Shown here one piece after another: positions 10,046-19,420 of a DNA stretch of 64,000 nucleotides (within the stretch, counting starts at the first letter, position 1; each line of letters begins with the position of its first letter). Below the pieces are notes generated by a model. That model was given only the letters and a program-made list of their open reading frames with translations, did no database searches and was not told the DNA's origin. The position numbers and the translations under genes are program-made. The stretch lies in NCBI RefSeq assembly GCF_022565775.1, contig NZ_JAIUMC010000006.1, positions 1-64,000 on the forward strand, written 5' to 3'. Origin of the DNA: Natronospirillum sp. Lineage in GTDB: Bacteria > Pseudomonadota > Gammaproteobacteria > Pseudomonadales > Natronospirillaceae.

Positions 10046-10487
10046 ACAGCCGGATTTTCTGAGTCGTTCGGCGATTCCGCCGGACATTCACATGACCGAT
10101 TTCTACAACGACACCGGGCGCATCCTGATCAACCGGTATCGGTGCTTTCCGCGCGAAGAGCCTCTGTGGGTCGATGATATCTGCGGGCCGCATGATTTCG
10201 ACGAGTTTGGTCAGCACAGCCCGCGCCATCTGGCCTGTCTGGCCACTATTCTGTGGTTGGCCCGGGAAGGCTACCTGACCTACACCTCGCAGGATCAGCA
10301 GGTCGGTTTCAACCACTGTGTGCTGACCGAGAAGTCACTGGCGTTGTTGTGTGGCTGGCACAAGGATAGCTCGCAGCGGCCAATCGATGCCTTGGAGCAG
10401 GCGTTGCTCACCGGATCGTCGCAGGATATGGAGGCAGCGGTGCAGAGTGTACTGGTGGCCTCGGCGGGTCGGTATTTCAGGGTTTGA
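10026..10487 (+). CDS. Hypothetical protein (short, DUF-like)
   Basis: ORF with possible starts at 10026 or 10093; MTDFYNDTGRILINRYRCFPREEPLWVDDICGPHDFDEFG... Confidence 0.6.
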   Translation: MATDSNRQPDFLSRSAIPPDIHMTDFYNDTGRILINRYRCFPREEPLWVDDICGPHDFDEFGQHSPRHLACLATILWLAREGYLTYTSQDQQVGFNHCVLTEKSLALLCGWHKDSSQRPIDALEQALLTGSSQDMEAAVQSVLVASAGRYFRV

Positions 10488-10492
10488 TTGGG

Positions 10493-10652
10493 GGCCTGCG
10501 GCCCCGAGCGCGGCCAAGGCCGGCGCCTACAATAGAGGCACATTTGTAGGCGATGATTTATCTGCGCTTGGCGGCGGAGCCGCCCTGCATAGGGGCCTGC
10601 GGCCCCATCGCGCAACGGGGCCGAGGCGTCGGACCGGCGCTCCTACCGCACA
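10493..10652. repeat. Cluster of REP-like palindromic units
   Basis: Two copies of GGGGCCTGCGGCCCC with CCGGCGC(T)CCTAC tails, and an oppositely oriented TTTGTAGGCG...GGCGGCGGAGCCGCC unit, in the intergenic gap before pdxB. Confidence 0.6.
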
Positions 10653-11833
10653 ATAAAGCCCGCGGTGCGCAGCAGGCGCAGTGCCTCGTCTCCCAACCCC
10701 TGATGCTCGATCACCGTCGACCCCAGCTCGCGCCGAGGAGCGGCGCGCCCGGCATAATCACGCCGATAGGCATCAAACGCCGAGCCTCTGTCCTTCGCCG
10801 ACACCGCACCAATAGCCTCACGAAACCGCTGATCATCACCTACCGGGTCGCAGACACGCAGCACGGCCTCCCGCAGTACCTGCCAGGCGTCATCCGGCAG
10901 TTCAGCCGCATTCAACGAAATTGTCGGAGCGCGTGGCAGCAGGTCGGTAACCGACTGCACCGGTGGTGCCAGCCCAAGCTCTTCGGCCACCGCCCGGCGC
11001 AGCATCCAGGTGCCCCGCACCCGGCCCTCCAGCGAGTAGCCGGCAATATGGCCAGTGGCCATGCGGGTGTGGGCCATAATATCCAGAGGCAGGTCAGGCT
11101 CCGGATCCCAGACATCCAGCAGCAACTGAAGGTCGGGTCGCCGGCGCAGAGTCTCCCGCAACACGTCGGAGGCGATCACTCCCCCGCGCCCGGCATTGAG
11201 CACAATAGCGTGCTCCGGCATCTGCATCATCAGGTCGGCAGTCACCATACCCTGAGTCGGCCAACCGCCGCTGACCGTCAGTGGCGCATGACAACAGACT
11301 ATATCGGCTGTGAAGGCCTCTTGCAGACTGACAAATCGGGATTCAGGCGCACCGTCGGGTCCGGGTTCGCCAGTGGCTTCTCGCGGTGGGTCACAAACAT
11401 CCACCTGTAGACCCAGCGCCCGCAAGCGGCTGACCAGACGCCCCCCGACATTACCGGCGCCGACTACGGCAACCCGTTTCTTTCGCAGCGCAGCAGGGTC
11501 ATCGGGAAACTGCAGCAGCAGTGCACCCAGCACAAAGTCGACAACACCCAGTGCATTGCAGCCGGGCGCCCAGGCAAAGGGAATGGAACGGTCGGCAAGA
11601 CAGGCCCGATCGACATGGTCAGTGCCGATGGTGGCACTACCGACAAAGCGCAGATGATCGGCGCGGGAGAGCAGATCGGCATCCACTCGGGTGACGCTGC
11701 GCACCAGCAGCACATCCACATCAGCCAGCGCCGCGGGCGTCATGGTGCGCCCGGGGCAGGTTCTGATTTCGGTGGCGACATCGTCGAACAGCGCCGCCAC
11801 CGCCGGCATGTTTTCGTCAGCCAGTATGCGCAT
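10643..11833 (-). CDS. pdxB: 4-phosphoerythronate dehydrogenase
   Basis: MRILADENMPAVAALF...; GAGNVGGRLVSRLRALG NAD motif; PdxB C-terminal domain. Confidence 0.93.
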   Translation of the reverse strand: MRILADENMPAVAALFDDVATEIRTCPGRTMTPAALADVDVLLVRSVTRVDADLLSRADHLRFVGSATIGTDHVDRACLADRSIPFAWAPGCNALGVVDFVLGALLLQFPDDPAALRKKRVAVVGAGNVGGRLVSRLRALGLQVDVCDPPREATGEPGPDGAPESRFVSLQEAFTADIVCCHAPLTVSGGWPTQGMVTADLMMQMPEHAIVLNAGRGGVIASDVLRETLRRRPDLQLLLDVWDPEPDLPLDIMAHTRMATGHIAGYSLEGRVRGTWMLRRAVAEELGLAPPVQSVTDLLPRAPTISLNAAELPDDAWQVLREAVLRVCDPVGDDQRFREAIGAVSAKDRGSAFDAYRRDYAGRAAPRRELGSTVIEHQGLGDEALRLLRTAGFIVR

Positions 11834-13004
11834 GAGCCATGAGATGCTCGGGCGGGTGCTCTATCTGCAGACTCTGTCCGATAAACTTCTGCAGGTCTTC
11901 CACCAGAAAGGCATCGTCTTCACAGACAAAGCTGTAGGAACGACCCTCGGCCCCGGCACGACCGGTACGGCCAATGCGGTGTACATAGTCTTCCGGGTCT
12001 TCCGGCAACGTGAAGTTGATGACATGGCTGACATCATCCACATGCAGACCACGGCCCGCCACATCCGTGGCCACCAGGATATCGATATCGCCGGTCTTGA
12101 AGCCGGCCAGTGTTTTCAGGCGCTTGTCCTGGGTAATCTCACCCGACAGCATGGCCACCTTGTGCGGTGAAGACTTGAGCTTCTCGAACAGCTTGCGCAC
12201 CAGATCGCGACGGTTGGCAAAAATGATGGCCTTGGTCACTTCTTCCTGCTCGAGAATGGCCTGCAGCAGACCCATCTTCTCGTCGGTGGAGGTCAGATAC
12301 AGCTTCTGCTCGACTTTCTCGGCCGTCGTGAACTCCGGTGCAATGTCGACAAATTCCGCGTTATTTGTCCAGCGCTCCGACAGGTTGAGGATGTCCTGCG
12401 TGAAGGTAGCGCTAAACAGCAAGGTCTGGCGCTCCTTGCTCGGTGGCATGGCCCGCTCTATGTACTTGATGTCCGGTATAAAGCCCATATCCAGCATACG
12501 GTCGGCTTCGTCTATGACAAAGACCTCGGTCTGATCAAGGAAAACAGCACGCTGACGCACGAAGTCCATCAGGCGACCGGGCGTGGCAATCAGCAGGTCC
12601 ACATGCCGTGTCTGCAGCCCTTTGCGCTGCTTCTGCATGTCCAGCCCGCCAACCAGCGTGTGGATTTCCAGGTCGGTAAACTGTGCCAGCAGTTCCGCAT
12701 CGGCGGCAATCTGCAGGGCCAGTTCGCGCGTTGGGGCCAGAATGACCGCCCGCGGCTCGCCCTGGAACTGCTCCGGCAGCGGCTGATACAGCAGGTCGCT
12801 CATGACCGCCAGCAGAAACGCCGCTGTTTTACCCGTGCCCGTCTGGGCCCGGCCAATGCAGTCACGGCCGCGCAAAGCAAAGGGCAGCACCTGCTGCTGA
12901 ATCGGCGTGCATTCGGTAAACTTCATTTCATCCAGCGCCTTTTTCAGGGCACCGGGCAGGGGTAGAGCCTTGAAAGGCAGGGGTTGTTTCAGGTCTGTCG
13001 ACAT
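11817..13004 (-). CDS. rhlB: DEAD-box ATP-dependent RNA helicase, RhlB type
   Basis: AQTGTGKT, PTRELALQ, DEAD, SAT, HRIGRTGR motifs. Start placed at MSTDLKQ (13004) rather than 13043. Confidence 0.9.
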   Translation of the reverse strand: MSTDLKQPLPFKALPLPGALKKALDEMKFTECTPIQQQVLPFALRGRDCIGRAQTGTGKTAAFLLAVMSDLLYQPLPEQFQGEPRAVILAPTRELALQIAADAELLAQFTDLEIHTLVGGLDMQKQRKGLQTRHVDLLIATPGRLMDFVRQRAVFLDQTEVFVIDEADRMLDMGFIPDIKYIERAMPPSKERQTLLFSATFTQDILNLSERWTNNAEFVDIAPEFTTAEKVEQKLYLTSTDEKMGLLQAILEQEEVTKAIIFANRRDLVRKLFEKLKSSPHKVAMLSGEITQDKRLKTLAGFKTGDIDILVATDVAGRGLHVDDVSHVINFTLPEDPEDYVHRIGRTGRAGAEGRSYSFVCEDDAFLVEDLQKFIGQSLQIEHPPEHLMAHAHTG

Positions 13005-13088
13005 AGCAATACGTTCTCTTATCCGCTGTGCCGCAGCGCCCAAAACAGTTGGCCAGAGCAGATCCCCGATTCCAGTCGAAATCGGGCC

Positions 13089-13352
13089 TCAGGACGCGGC
13101 GGTTCTTATCCAATAGGTGTATAACCCGTCATCGCCCTGCGCCCGCAACAGTTCATGCCCCAGATACTGGCAGAAACGCGGGATGTCACGCTGGGTTGAC
13201 GGATCAGAAGCCAGTACCCGGATCACATCACCCGGGCCCGCTTTTCGGACTTCGGCATGCAACAGCATGACGGGTTCCGGACAGTTCAGCCCCTGGGTAT
13301 CCAGGTCAACAAACTCGTCCGGTGGTGTGAAGGGGGTTACTGACTCGCTCAT
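13089..13352 (-). CDS. tusA: TusA-family sulfurtransferase
   Basis: LDTQGLNCPEPVMLLHAEVRK...GDVIRVLASDPSTQRDIPRFC. Confidence 0.88.
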   Translation of the reverse strand: MSESVTPFTPPDEFVDLDTQGLNCPEPVMLLHAEVRKAGPGDVIRVLASDPSTQRDIPRFCQYLGHELLRAQGDDGLYTYWIRTAAS

Positions 13353-13399
13353 GGCGCCCGGATGATAGCATATTTCCGTGGTGTGAGCCTGTTTTCTGA

Positions 13400-14392
13400 C
13401 TATTCTGTCGCCAGTTGCTGACGCAGAAAAACCGCCAGCCGTTCGCTCTCCCAGAAATATCCGTTGGCAGCATAGAATCCGACATGCCCGCCCGTTGCCG
13501 GCTGCTCCAGCCAGAGCCAGTCATGCCTCTCCGCCAGTTGCGTCGGAAAGCAACTGCCACTCAGAAACGGATCATTGCGCGCATTCAGCATCAGTGTCGG
13601 CACACGAATGGTCTCCAGAAACCCGTTGGCGCTGCACTCGCTGTAATAATGGGCCGCATCGCGGAAGCCATGCATGGGCGCCGTGTAATGATCGTCGAAC
13701 TGGCGCACGGTGCGAATATCCTCCAATGGGCGCAGATCGAACTCGGTCGGGAAACGCAGTGCCTTGGCCCGCAGACGGCGGCGCAGGTCGCGCACGAAAC
13801 GGCGGCGATAAAGCGTGTTGGTGGGCTTTTCCAGCTCGGTATTGCATCCCATCAGGTCACAGGGCACCGCCACGGTGGCTGCGGCCTTTACCCCGAGCCT
13901 GGCTGCCTGATCTCCGGCTTCGCCCAGCCATTTCAGGGTAATATTGCCGCCCATGGAGAAGCCGCTGAGCACGACCGGGCCGGCATGCTGCGCCCTGCCC
14001 CATTCGATCACTGCATTCAGATCATCGCTGCAACCGGCGTAATAAGATTTCGGCAACAGGTTGTCCTGCCGACCGCAGCCGCGCAGGTTCCAGGCCAGCA
14101 CGGCAAATCCCTGACGCTGGGCAGCCTGCGCCAGACCCAGCACATAGGGTCGTTGCGAGTTGCCCTCCATGCCATGGGCAATCAGCAGCAACGGAGCCGT
14201 CCTGTCGGGCGGCGGATACCAGTCGGCAACCAGGCGGTCGCCATCCGGCGTGGCAATCTCGACCGGCTCGCTGGCCAGGCTCAGACGACGGAAAAAGAAC
14301 GGATACAGGGTCTGCAGGTGGCCACCGGGCAACCAGTGCGGCGAACGGAACTCGGATTCGACCAGGGGCAAGGCAACAGGACTCCAACACAA
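13400..14392 (-). CDS. Alpha/beta hydrolase, YheT family
   Basis: SPHWLPGGHLQTLYP, GMEGNS, LSGFSMGGNITLKWLGE, GGHVGF. The start may lie a few codons downstream. Confidence 0.88.
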   Translation of the reverse strand: MCWSPVALPLVESEFRSPHWLPGGHLQTLYPFFFRRLSLASEPVEIATPDGDRLVADWYPPPDRTAPLLLIAHGMEGNSQRPYVLGLAQAAQRQGFAVLAWNLRGCGRQDNLLPKSYYAGCSDDLNAVIEWGRAQHAGPVVLSGFSMGGNITLKWLGEAGDQAARLGVKAAATVAVPCDLMGCNTELEKPTNTLYRRRFVRDLRRRLRAKALRFPTEFDLRPLEDIRTVRQFDDHYTAPMHGFRDAAHYYSECSANGFLETIRVPTLMLNARNDPFLSGSCFPTQLAERHDWLWLEQPATGGHVGFYAANGYFWESERLAVFLRQQLATE

Positions 14393-14431
14393 AAACGGGG
14401 CCCAGTTTACCTAAACCAATGGCCCCGCATT
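14390..14431 (-). terminator. Rho-independent terminator downstream of the 14457-14978 gene
   Basis: Minus strand GCGGGGCC...GGCCCCGTTTTTGTG. Confidence 0.6.
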
Positions 14432-14456
14432 TCAGGCAGACTTCAAGACAGGCGGT

Positions 14457-14978
14457 TCAGGCCAGCTTGAAGCGCGAACTCAGCGCATCGTAGAAAGTTT
14501 CGCGCAGCTCTGCAATGTCCTGACGTACCTGGTCGATGCCGTGAATGTCATCACCGGTAAAGCTGTCCTTCTCGGCATAGATCTGCCGGCGCAGGTGCAC
14601 GATCTTGGCGCCATAGATGCGCAGGGCACGTTCCAGCTTCTTTTCACCGAGCAGCAGCAGCGTCGCCTCGGCTTCGGTCAGATTGCGGAACACCTTGACC
14701 AGTTCGTCCGTGGTGCGCCGCAGTTCCTGCTTGCGGTGCGCTGGCCAGCTGTTGCCCTGACGGGAAAACTCCAGCGCCAGCGCCAGAAACTGCTGATAGA
14801 CATGGTGCACTTCACTGACATTCTGCGCCACCGATTCAAGCAATGCACGCCGCGTCTGTTCTGCCGGGTCACCCTGGCCGTCACCGCGAAAACGCAATGC
14901 CACCAGCGCCGCCAGCCCGCAGGTCAGAATGCCGGCACTGAAGGTTCCGATAAGAATGCTGATATCCATTGTTTCCAT
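14457..14978 (-). CDS. Hypothetical membrane-anchored coiled-coil protein
   Basis: N-terminal TM (ISILIGTFSAGILTCGLAALVAL) and helical remainder. Confidence 0.6.
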   Translation of the reverse strand: METMDISILIGTFSAGILTCGLAALVALRFRGDGQGDPAEQTRRALLESVAQNVSEVHHVYQQFLALALEFSRQGNSWPAHRKQELRRTTDELVKVFRNLTEAEATLLLLGEKKLERALRIYGAKIVHLRRQIYAEKDSFTGDDIHGIDQVRQDIAELRETFYDALSSRFKLA

Positions 14979-15179
14979 GGCTACTCCACCACCTGTTAAC
15001 CGTTGTTGATCAATGTGTGGTAGAGACTATTCAAGATGCGGGCCAGCTTCGGCTGGCCAGCTGTTTTGCGGTGGATCGCGACGGGCAGTGCCTTTTCAGG
15101 CGGTATGGAGCGGAAACAAGCGGCAAGAGCTTGCAACCCGGTGCCGATTCACGGGCAAGGGGTGACCTGAAAAACGAAT

Positions 15180-16397
15180 CTAATGGGCCTGCTCATCCAG
15201 CAACTCGATCCAGTGTCTGACCGGCACGTCCGAGCGTGTCGCCAGGTGCATCTGGCAGCCGATATTGGCCGTTACTATCTGGTCCGGATTGTCACCGGTC
15301 AACGCTTTCAGCTTGTTGCCGAGCAATGTCTGGCTCATCTCCGGCTGCAGGATGGAATAGGTGCCGGCAGAGCCACAGCAAAGGTGATCATCCGTTGTTT
15401 CTGCCAACGGGATGCCGGCCTGCGTCAGAATCCGCTTGACCGTGCCCGTCAGCTTCAGTGCATGCTGCTGGGTGCAGGGGCAATGCACGGCGGTCTTCAG
15501 CGGTGATTCTGCCGGCTGCAGCTTGGTCAGGTCTTCCGGCAGCAGGACTTCCGACAGGTCTTTCGCCAGGGCGCTGACGCGTGCCGCCTTCTCGGCGTAC
15601 TCCGGGTCATCGCTGAGCAGCGCACCGTAGTCCTGCACCATGGCGCCGCAGCCAGAGGCACTGATCACAATGGCTTCGGCACCCGCTTCTATCTCCGGCC
15701 ACCAGGCGTCGATATTGCGGCGCATGAACTCCAGGCCTTCGTCGTGCGCCGCCAGGTGATAGCTGACGGCGCCGCAACAGCCTGCCTTCGGCGCTTCCAC
15801 CAGGCTGACTCCGAGCCGGTCCAGCACCCGCGCAGCGCTGGCATTGGTGTTGGGTGTGGCAGCACTCTGGGCACACCCCGCCAGAGTCAGCATGCGGCGC
15901 GGCTGGCGGGTCGCAGGCCAGGGCAAGGCCTTCTGATACTCGGGCACCTTGGCTTTCAGCGCACCCGGCAGCAGCGGCTTGAACACCTGCCCCAGACGCA
16001 ACAGGGGCGTGAACCGGACGGGGTATGGCAACACCTTGCGCAGGGCCCAGCGCATGGCTTTTTGCCTAAATGGTCGATCCAACTGCTCTTCCATGACATC
16101 ACGGCCGATATCGATCAGACGGCCGTACTGAACGCCCGAAGGGCAGGTGGTTTCGCAACTGCGACAGGTCAGGCATCGGTCCAGATGCGTTTGGGAGGCC
16201 TCAGTAATTTCGCCGGTTTCCAGAAACTGCTTGAGCAGGTAGATGCGCCCGCGCGGGCCATCGCGCTCGTCGCCCAGTTCTTGATAGGTCGGGCAGGTCG
16301 CATTGCAGAAGCCGCAATGCACACAGCTGCGCAGAATGGACTCCGCTTCGTCTATGTCACTGCGTTGCTCGAACTTGGGATGAATATTGGTTTGCAT
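15180..16397 (-). CDS. glcF: Glycolate oxidase iron-sulfur subunit
   Basis: Two 4Fe-4S motifs (CVHCGFCNATCPTY, CLTCRSCETTCPSGV) and CCG domains; adjacent to glcE and glcD. Confidence 0.95.
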   Translation of the reverse strand: MQTNIHPKFEQRSDIDEAESILRSCVHCGFCNATCPTYQELGDERDGPRGRIYLLKQFLETGEITEASQTHLDRCLTCRSCETTCPSGVQYGRLIDIGRDVMEEQLDRPFRQKAMRWALRKVLPYPVRFTPLLRLGQVFKPLLPGALKAKVPEYQKALPWPATRQPRRMLTLAGCAQSAATPNTNASAARVLDRLGVSLVEAPKAGCCGAVSYHLAAHDEGLEFMRRNIDAWWPEIEAGAEAIVISASGCGAMVQDYGALLSDDPEYAEKAARVSALAKDLSEVLLPEDLTKLQPAESPLKTAVHCPCTQQHALKLTGTVKRILTQAGIPLAETTDDHLCCGSAGTYSILQPEMSQTLLGNKLKALTGDNPDQIVTANIGCQMHLATRSDVPVRHWIELLDEQAH

Positions 16398-16409
16398 GGC
16401 GCTTTCCTG

Positions 16410-17471
16410 TTACATCCAGCCGTACAGCCGGCCCTTGTTGAAGATCCCGTCGGGATCCATGGCGACTTTCAGGCGCTGATGCAGCTTTTGCAGCGGTGGC
16501 GCCAGCGCCGGGCTGACCTCGCTCTGGCGATCACCACCGCGAAACAGCGATACCTGGCCACCCGCTGCGCCGGCCTGCTCAGTCATAACCGCCGGATCGC
16601 CGTCCCCGCTCAGCCAGCGCTGGCTGCCACCCCAGTCCAGCAGCCAGTTCTGCTGCGGCTGCCAGTGGGGAGCGGCCGAGTTGACTGAAAATCGCCAGAG
16701 CAGCCTGTCGGTGTTGAAGAAGTCGAGCTGGTGGTTGTTCAGTTGCTGCCACAGGGTATCAGCGTCCTCCAGACGCTCGCCGCCCCACTGCTGTGCCGTG
16801 CCATTGACCGCGCTCTCGGCGCCAGCCAGACGCAGGTAGAGTTTGCCGTCGAGCCAGAAGGCACCGGTCAATGGCTTGGGCAGGCCGCTGTAGCGGTTCA
16901 TCTGCGCAATGGCTTGATCGGCCGGCATCTCCTGTACCAGGGTCAGGGTCACTGCAGGTATGGGCATGACCTTCAGGCTCACCTCGGTAATCACGCCGAG
17001 AGTACCCAGAGCACCGGCCTGCAGACGGGAGACATCATAGCCGGCCACGTTCTTGATCACCTGACCACCAAAACGCAGATGTTCACCGCGCCCGTTGATG
17101 AGTCGCAGACCCAGCACCATGTCGCGCACCGAACCACTCCAGGGGCGAGCCGGGCCGGACTGATTGCAGGCCAGGGTACCGCCAATGGTGGCACCGCCCC
17201 CGAAATGCGGTGGCTCGAACGCCAGCATCTGATGGTGCTCGGCCAGAGCGGCCTCGATCTCTGCCAGTGGGGTTCCGGCACGGGCGGTCAGCACCAGCTC
17301 GACAGGCTCGTAACTGACAATGCCGTTGTGCCGACCCACCTCAAGCGACTCACCCTCAGTGGTCTCCCGGCCCATGAAAGCCTTGCTGTCACCCCCCACG
17401 ATTCTGAGGTGGCGCTGTTCGGCCCGGGCACTGTTGACCTGCTCGATCAGGCTCTGTGTTGCATCCGTCAT
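16410..17471 (-). CDS. glcE: Glycolate oxidase subunit GlcE (FAD-binding)
   Basis: FAD-binding PCMH features (FGGGATIGGTLACNQSGP), order glcD-glcE-glcF. Confidence 0.93.
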   Translation of the reverse strand: MTDATQSLIEQVNSARAEQRHLRIVGGDSKAFMGRETTEGESLEVGRHNGIVSYEPVELVLTARAGTPLAEIEAALAEHHQMLAFEPPHFGGGATIGGTLACNQSGPARPWSGSVRDMVLGLRLINGRGEHLRFGGQVIKNVAGYDVSRLQAGALGTLGVITEVSLKVMPIPAVTLTLVQEMPADQAIAQMNRYSGLPKPLTGAFWLDGKLYLRLAGAESAVNGTAQQWGGERLEDADTLWQQLNNHQLDFFNTDRLLWRFSVNSAAPHWQPQQNWLLDWGGSQRWLSGDGDPAVMTEQAGAAGGQVSLFRGGDRQSEVSPALAPPLQKLHQRLKVAMDPDGIFNKGRLYGWM

Positions 17472-18955
17472 GATGTTGATCCGTGCACGTGGGCCATGGG
17501 CTGCATGCCGTCCGGCTTCAGGGCGCGATATTCCTGACAGTTTTTCAGCACCGGTATGCCTTTGCCCGGGTTCAGCGTGCCGACCGGATCAAAGGCCGCC
17601 TTGATGGCATGGAACTGCGCAATTTCTTCATCCCGGAACTGAATGGCCATCTGTCGGATCTTCTCGACCCCGACCCCATGCTCGCCGGTGATGCAGCCGC
17701 CCACCGCGACGCAAAGCTCCAGAATCTCGCCACCGAAGGCCTCGGCGCGCTCGAACTCGCCCGGCACATTGGCGTCGAACAGAATCAGCGGATGCAGATT
17801 GCCGTCGCCGGCGTGAAAGACATTGGCCACGCGCAGGCCATGGCGTTCGGACATCTCCTGCATGGCCAGCAGCACGGGCGCCAACTGGCCGCGCGGAATG
17901 GTGCCGTCCATGCAGTAGTAGTCCGGCGAAATGCGGCCCACGGCAGGAAAGGCCGACTTGCGCCCCTTCCACAGCAGCGCCCGCTCGGCATCATCGTGCG
18001 AGACCCGGATACTGGCGCCCATGCCCTCGAACAGCTCGGACACCTGCTGGATGTGCTCCTGCACTTCTTCCTGCGTGCCGTCGACCTCGCACAGCAACAG
18101 CGCTTCGGCCTCGGTCGGGTAGCCGGCCTGCACAAAGGCCTCGGCCGCGACGATGGCGTGCTTGTCCATCATCTCCAGGCCGGCCGGAATAATACCCCGG
18201 CTGATCACCGCGCTGACCGCCTCTCCGGCGGTCTGCACCGAGTCGAAGGCGGCCATCACCACCTGTGCCTTTTCCGGCATCGGCAGCAGCTTCACCGTCA
18301 CTTCGGTAATCACACCGAGCAGCCCTTCCGACCCGGTGATCAGCGCCAGCAGGTCGGGGCCGCCACTGTCGAGGCCTTCGCTGCCGATCACCAGACGCTC
18401 ACCTTCGACCGTGATCATTTCCACCTGTAGCAGGTTGTGCACGGTCAGCCCGTATTTCAGGCAGTGCACACCGCCGGAGTTTTCTGCCACATTGCCGCCG
18501 ATGCTGCAGGCAATCTGGGAGGACGGGTCCGGCCCATAGTAGAGCCCATGCGGCCAGGCCGCTTCGCTGATGGCCAGGTTGCGCACCCCGGGCTGCAGCC
18601 GGGCGGTACGCGCCAGAGGGTCGATATCCAGAATCCGGTTGAATTTGGCCAGCGACAGCAGCACACCTTCACTGTGCGGCATGGCGCCGGCACAGAGCCC
18701 GGTACCGGCACCACGCGCCACCACTGGCACCGCGCGCTGGTGGCACAACCGAAGCACCTGCTGTACCTGTTCGACCGTTTCCGGCAACACCACCAGCAGG
18801 GGCATTTCGCAGTACATCGACAGGCCGTCGCATTCGTAGGGCTTCTGCGTTTCCTGGTCCGCGATAATGCATCCCGGCTTCAGAAAACGCGCAAACTCCG
18901 CCGCCAGATCCGATTTGATGTCGGTAGTCCCGTTTTCAGCAGTGGCCGTGGTCAT
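17468..18955 (-). CDS. glcD: Glycolate oxidase subunit GlcD
   Basis: FAD-linked oxidase: VPVVARGAGTGLCAGAMP, SIGGNVAENSGGVHCLKYG, CITGEHGVGVEK. Confidence 0.96.
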   Translation of the reverse strand: MTTATAENGTTDIKSDLAAEFARFLKPGCIIADQETQKPYECDGLSMYCEMPLLVVLPETVEQVQQVLRLCHQRAVPVVARGAGTGLCAGAMPHSEGVLLSLAKFNRILDIDPLARTARLQPGVRNLAISEAAWPHGLYYGPDPSSQIACSIGGNVAENSGGVHCLKYGLTVHNLLQVEMITVEGERLVIGSEGLDSGGPDLLALITGSEGLLGVITEVTVKLLPMPEKAQVVMAAFDSVQTAGEAVSAVISRGIIPAGLEMMDKHAIVAAEAFVQAGYPTEAEALLLCEVDGTQEEVQEHIQQVSELFEGMGASIRVSHDDAERALLWKGRKSAFPAVGRISPDYYCMDGTIPRGQLAPVLLAMQEMSERHGLRVANVFHAGDGNLHPLILFDANVPGEFERAEAFGGEILELCVAVGGCITGEHGVGVEKIRQMAIQFRDEEIAQFHAIKAAFDPVGTLNPGKGIPVLKNCQEYRALKPDGMQPMAHVHGSTS

Positions 18956-18971
18956 GGCAACGCTCCTCAGT

Positions 18972-19397
18972 TCAACCCATCTGTTGCTGCAGATAGTCGA
19001 TGCCGGCCTGGGCGCAGACCATATCCTGATCCGGCGTGCCCGAACTCAACCCGATGCCGCCGACCACCTCGCCGTCGACTGTCACCGGCAAGCCGCCGCC
19101 AACCACACAAAGCCGCCCGCCAATGGCGGTATGAATGCCAAAGGCCAGATTGCCGGGCACGCAGGCCTTGTTGTATTCGTGCGTCGCCTTGCGCGCCGCG
19201 CCGGCGGTGAAAGCCTTGTCCTGCGCGATGGTGATGCTGGTGACCTTGCCGCCATTCATGCGCTCGAAAGCGATCAGATTTCCGGACTCGTCCACCACGG
19301 CGATGCACATGGGCACGCCGATCTCTTCTGCCTTGAGGCGTGCCCCGGTGATCAGGTGATGCGCCTCGTCAATGCTCAGTCTCTTGATGGTCAACAT
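18972..19397 (-). CDS. glcG: GlcG/HbpS family heme-binding protein
   Basis: DUF336-type sequence: VCVVDESGNLIAFERM-like region; GGRLCVVGGGLPVTVDGEVVGGIGLSSGTPDQD. Confidence 0.88.
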   Translation of the reverse strand: MLTIKRLSIDEAHHLITGARLKAEEIGVPMCIAVVDESGNLIAFERMNGGKVTSITIAQDKAFTAGAARKATHEYNKACVPGNLAFGIHTAIGGRLCVVGGGLPVTVDGEVVGGIGLSSGTPDQDMVCAQAGIDYLQQQMG

Positions 19398-19420
19398 GCG
19401 TTGTTCTCCGAATCAGGTTA

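Noticed and set aside
17483-18430. 315-aa + ORF opposite glcD
   Set aside because: Shadow ORF against a strongly conserved GlcD frame.
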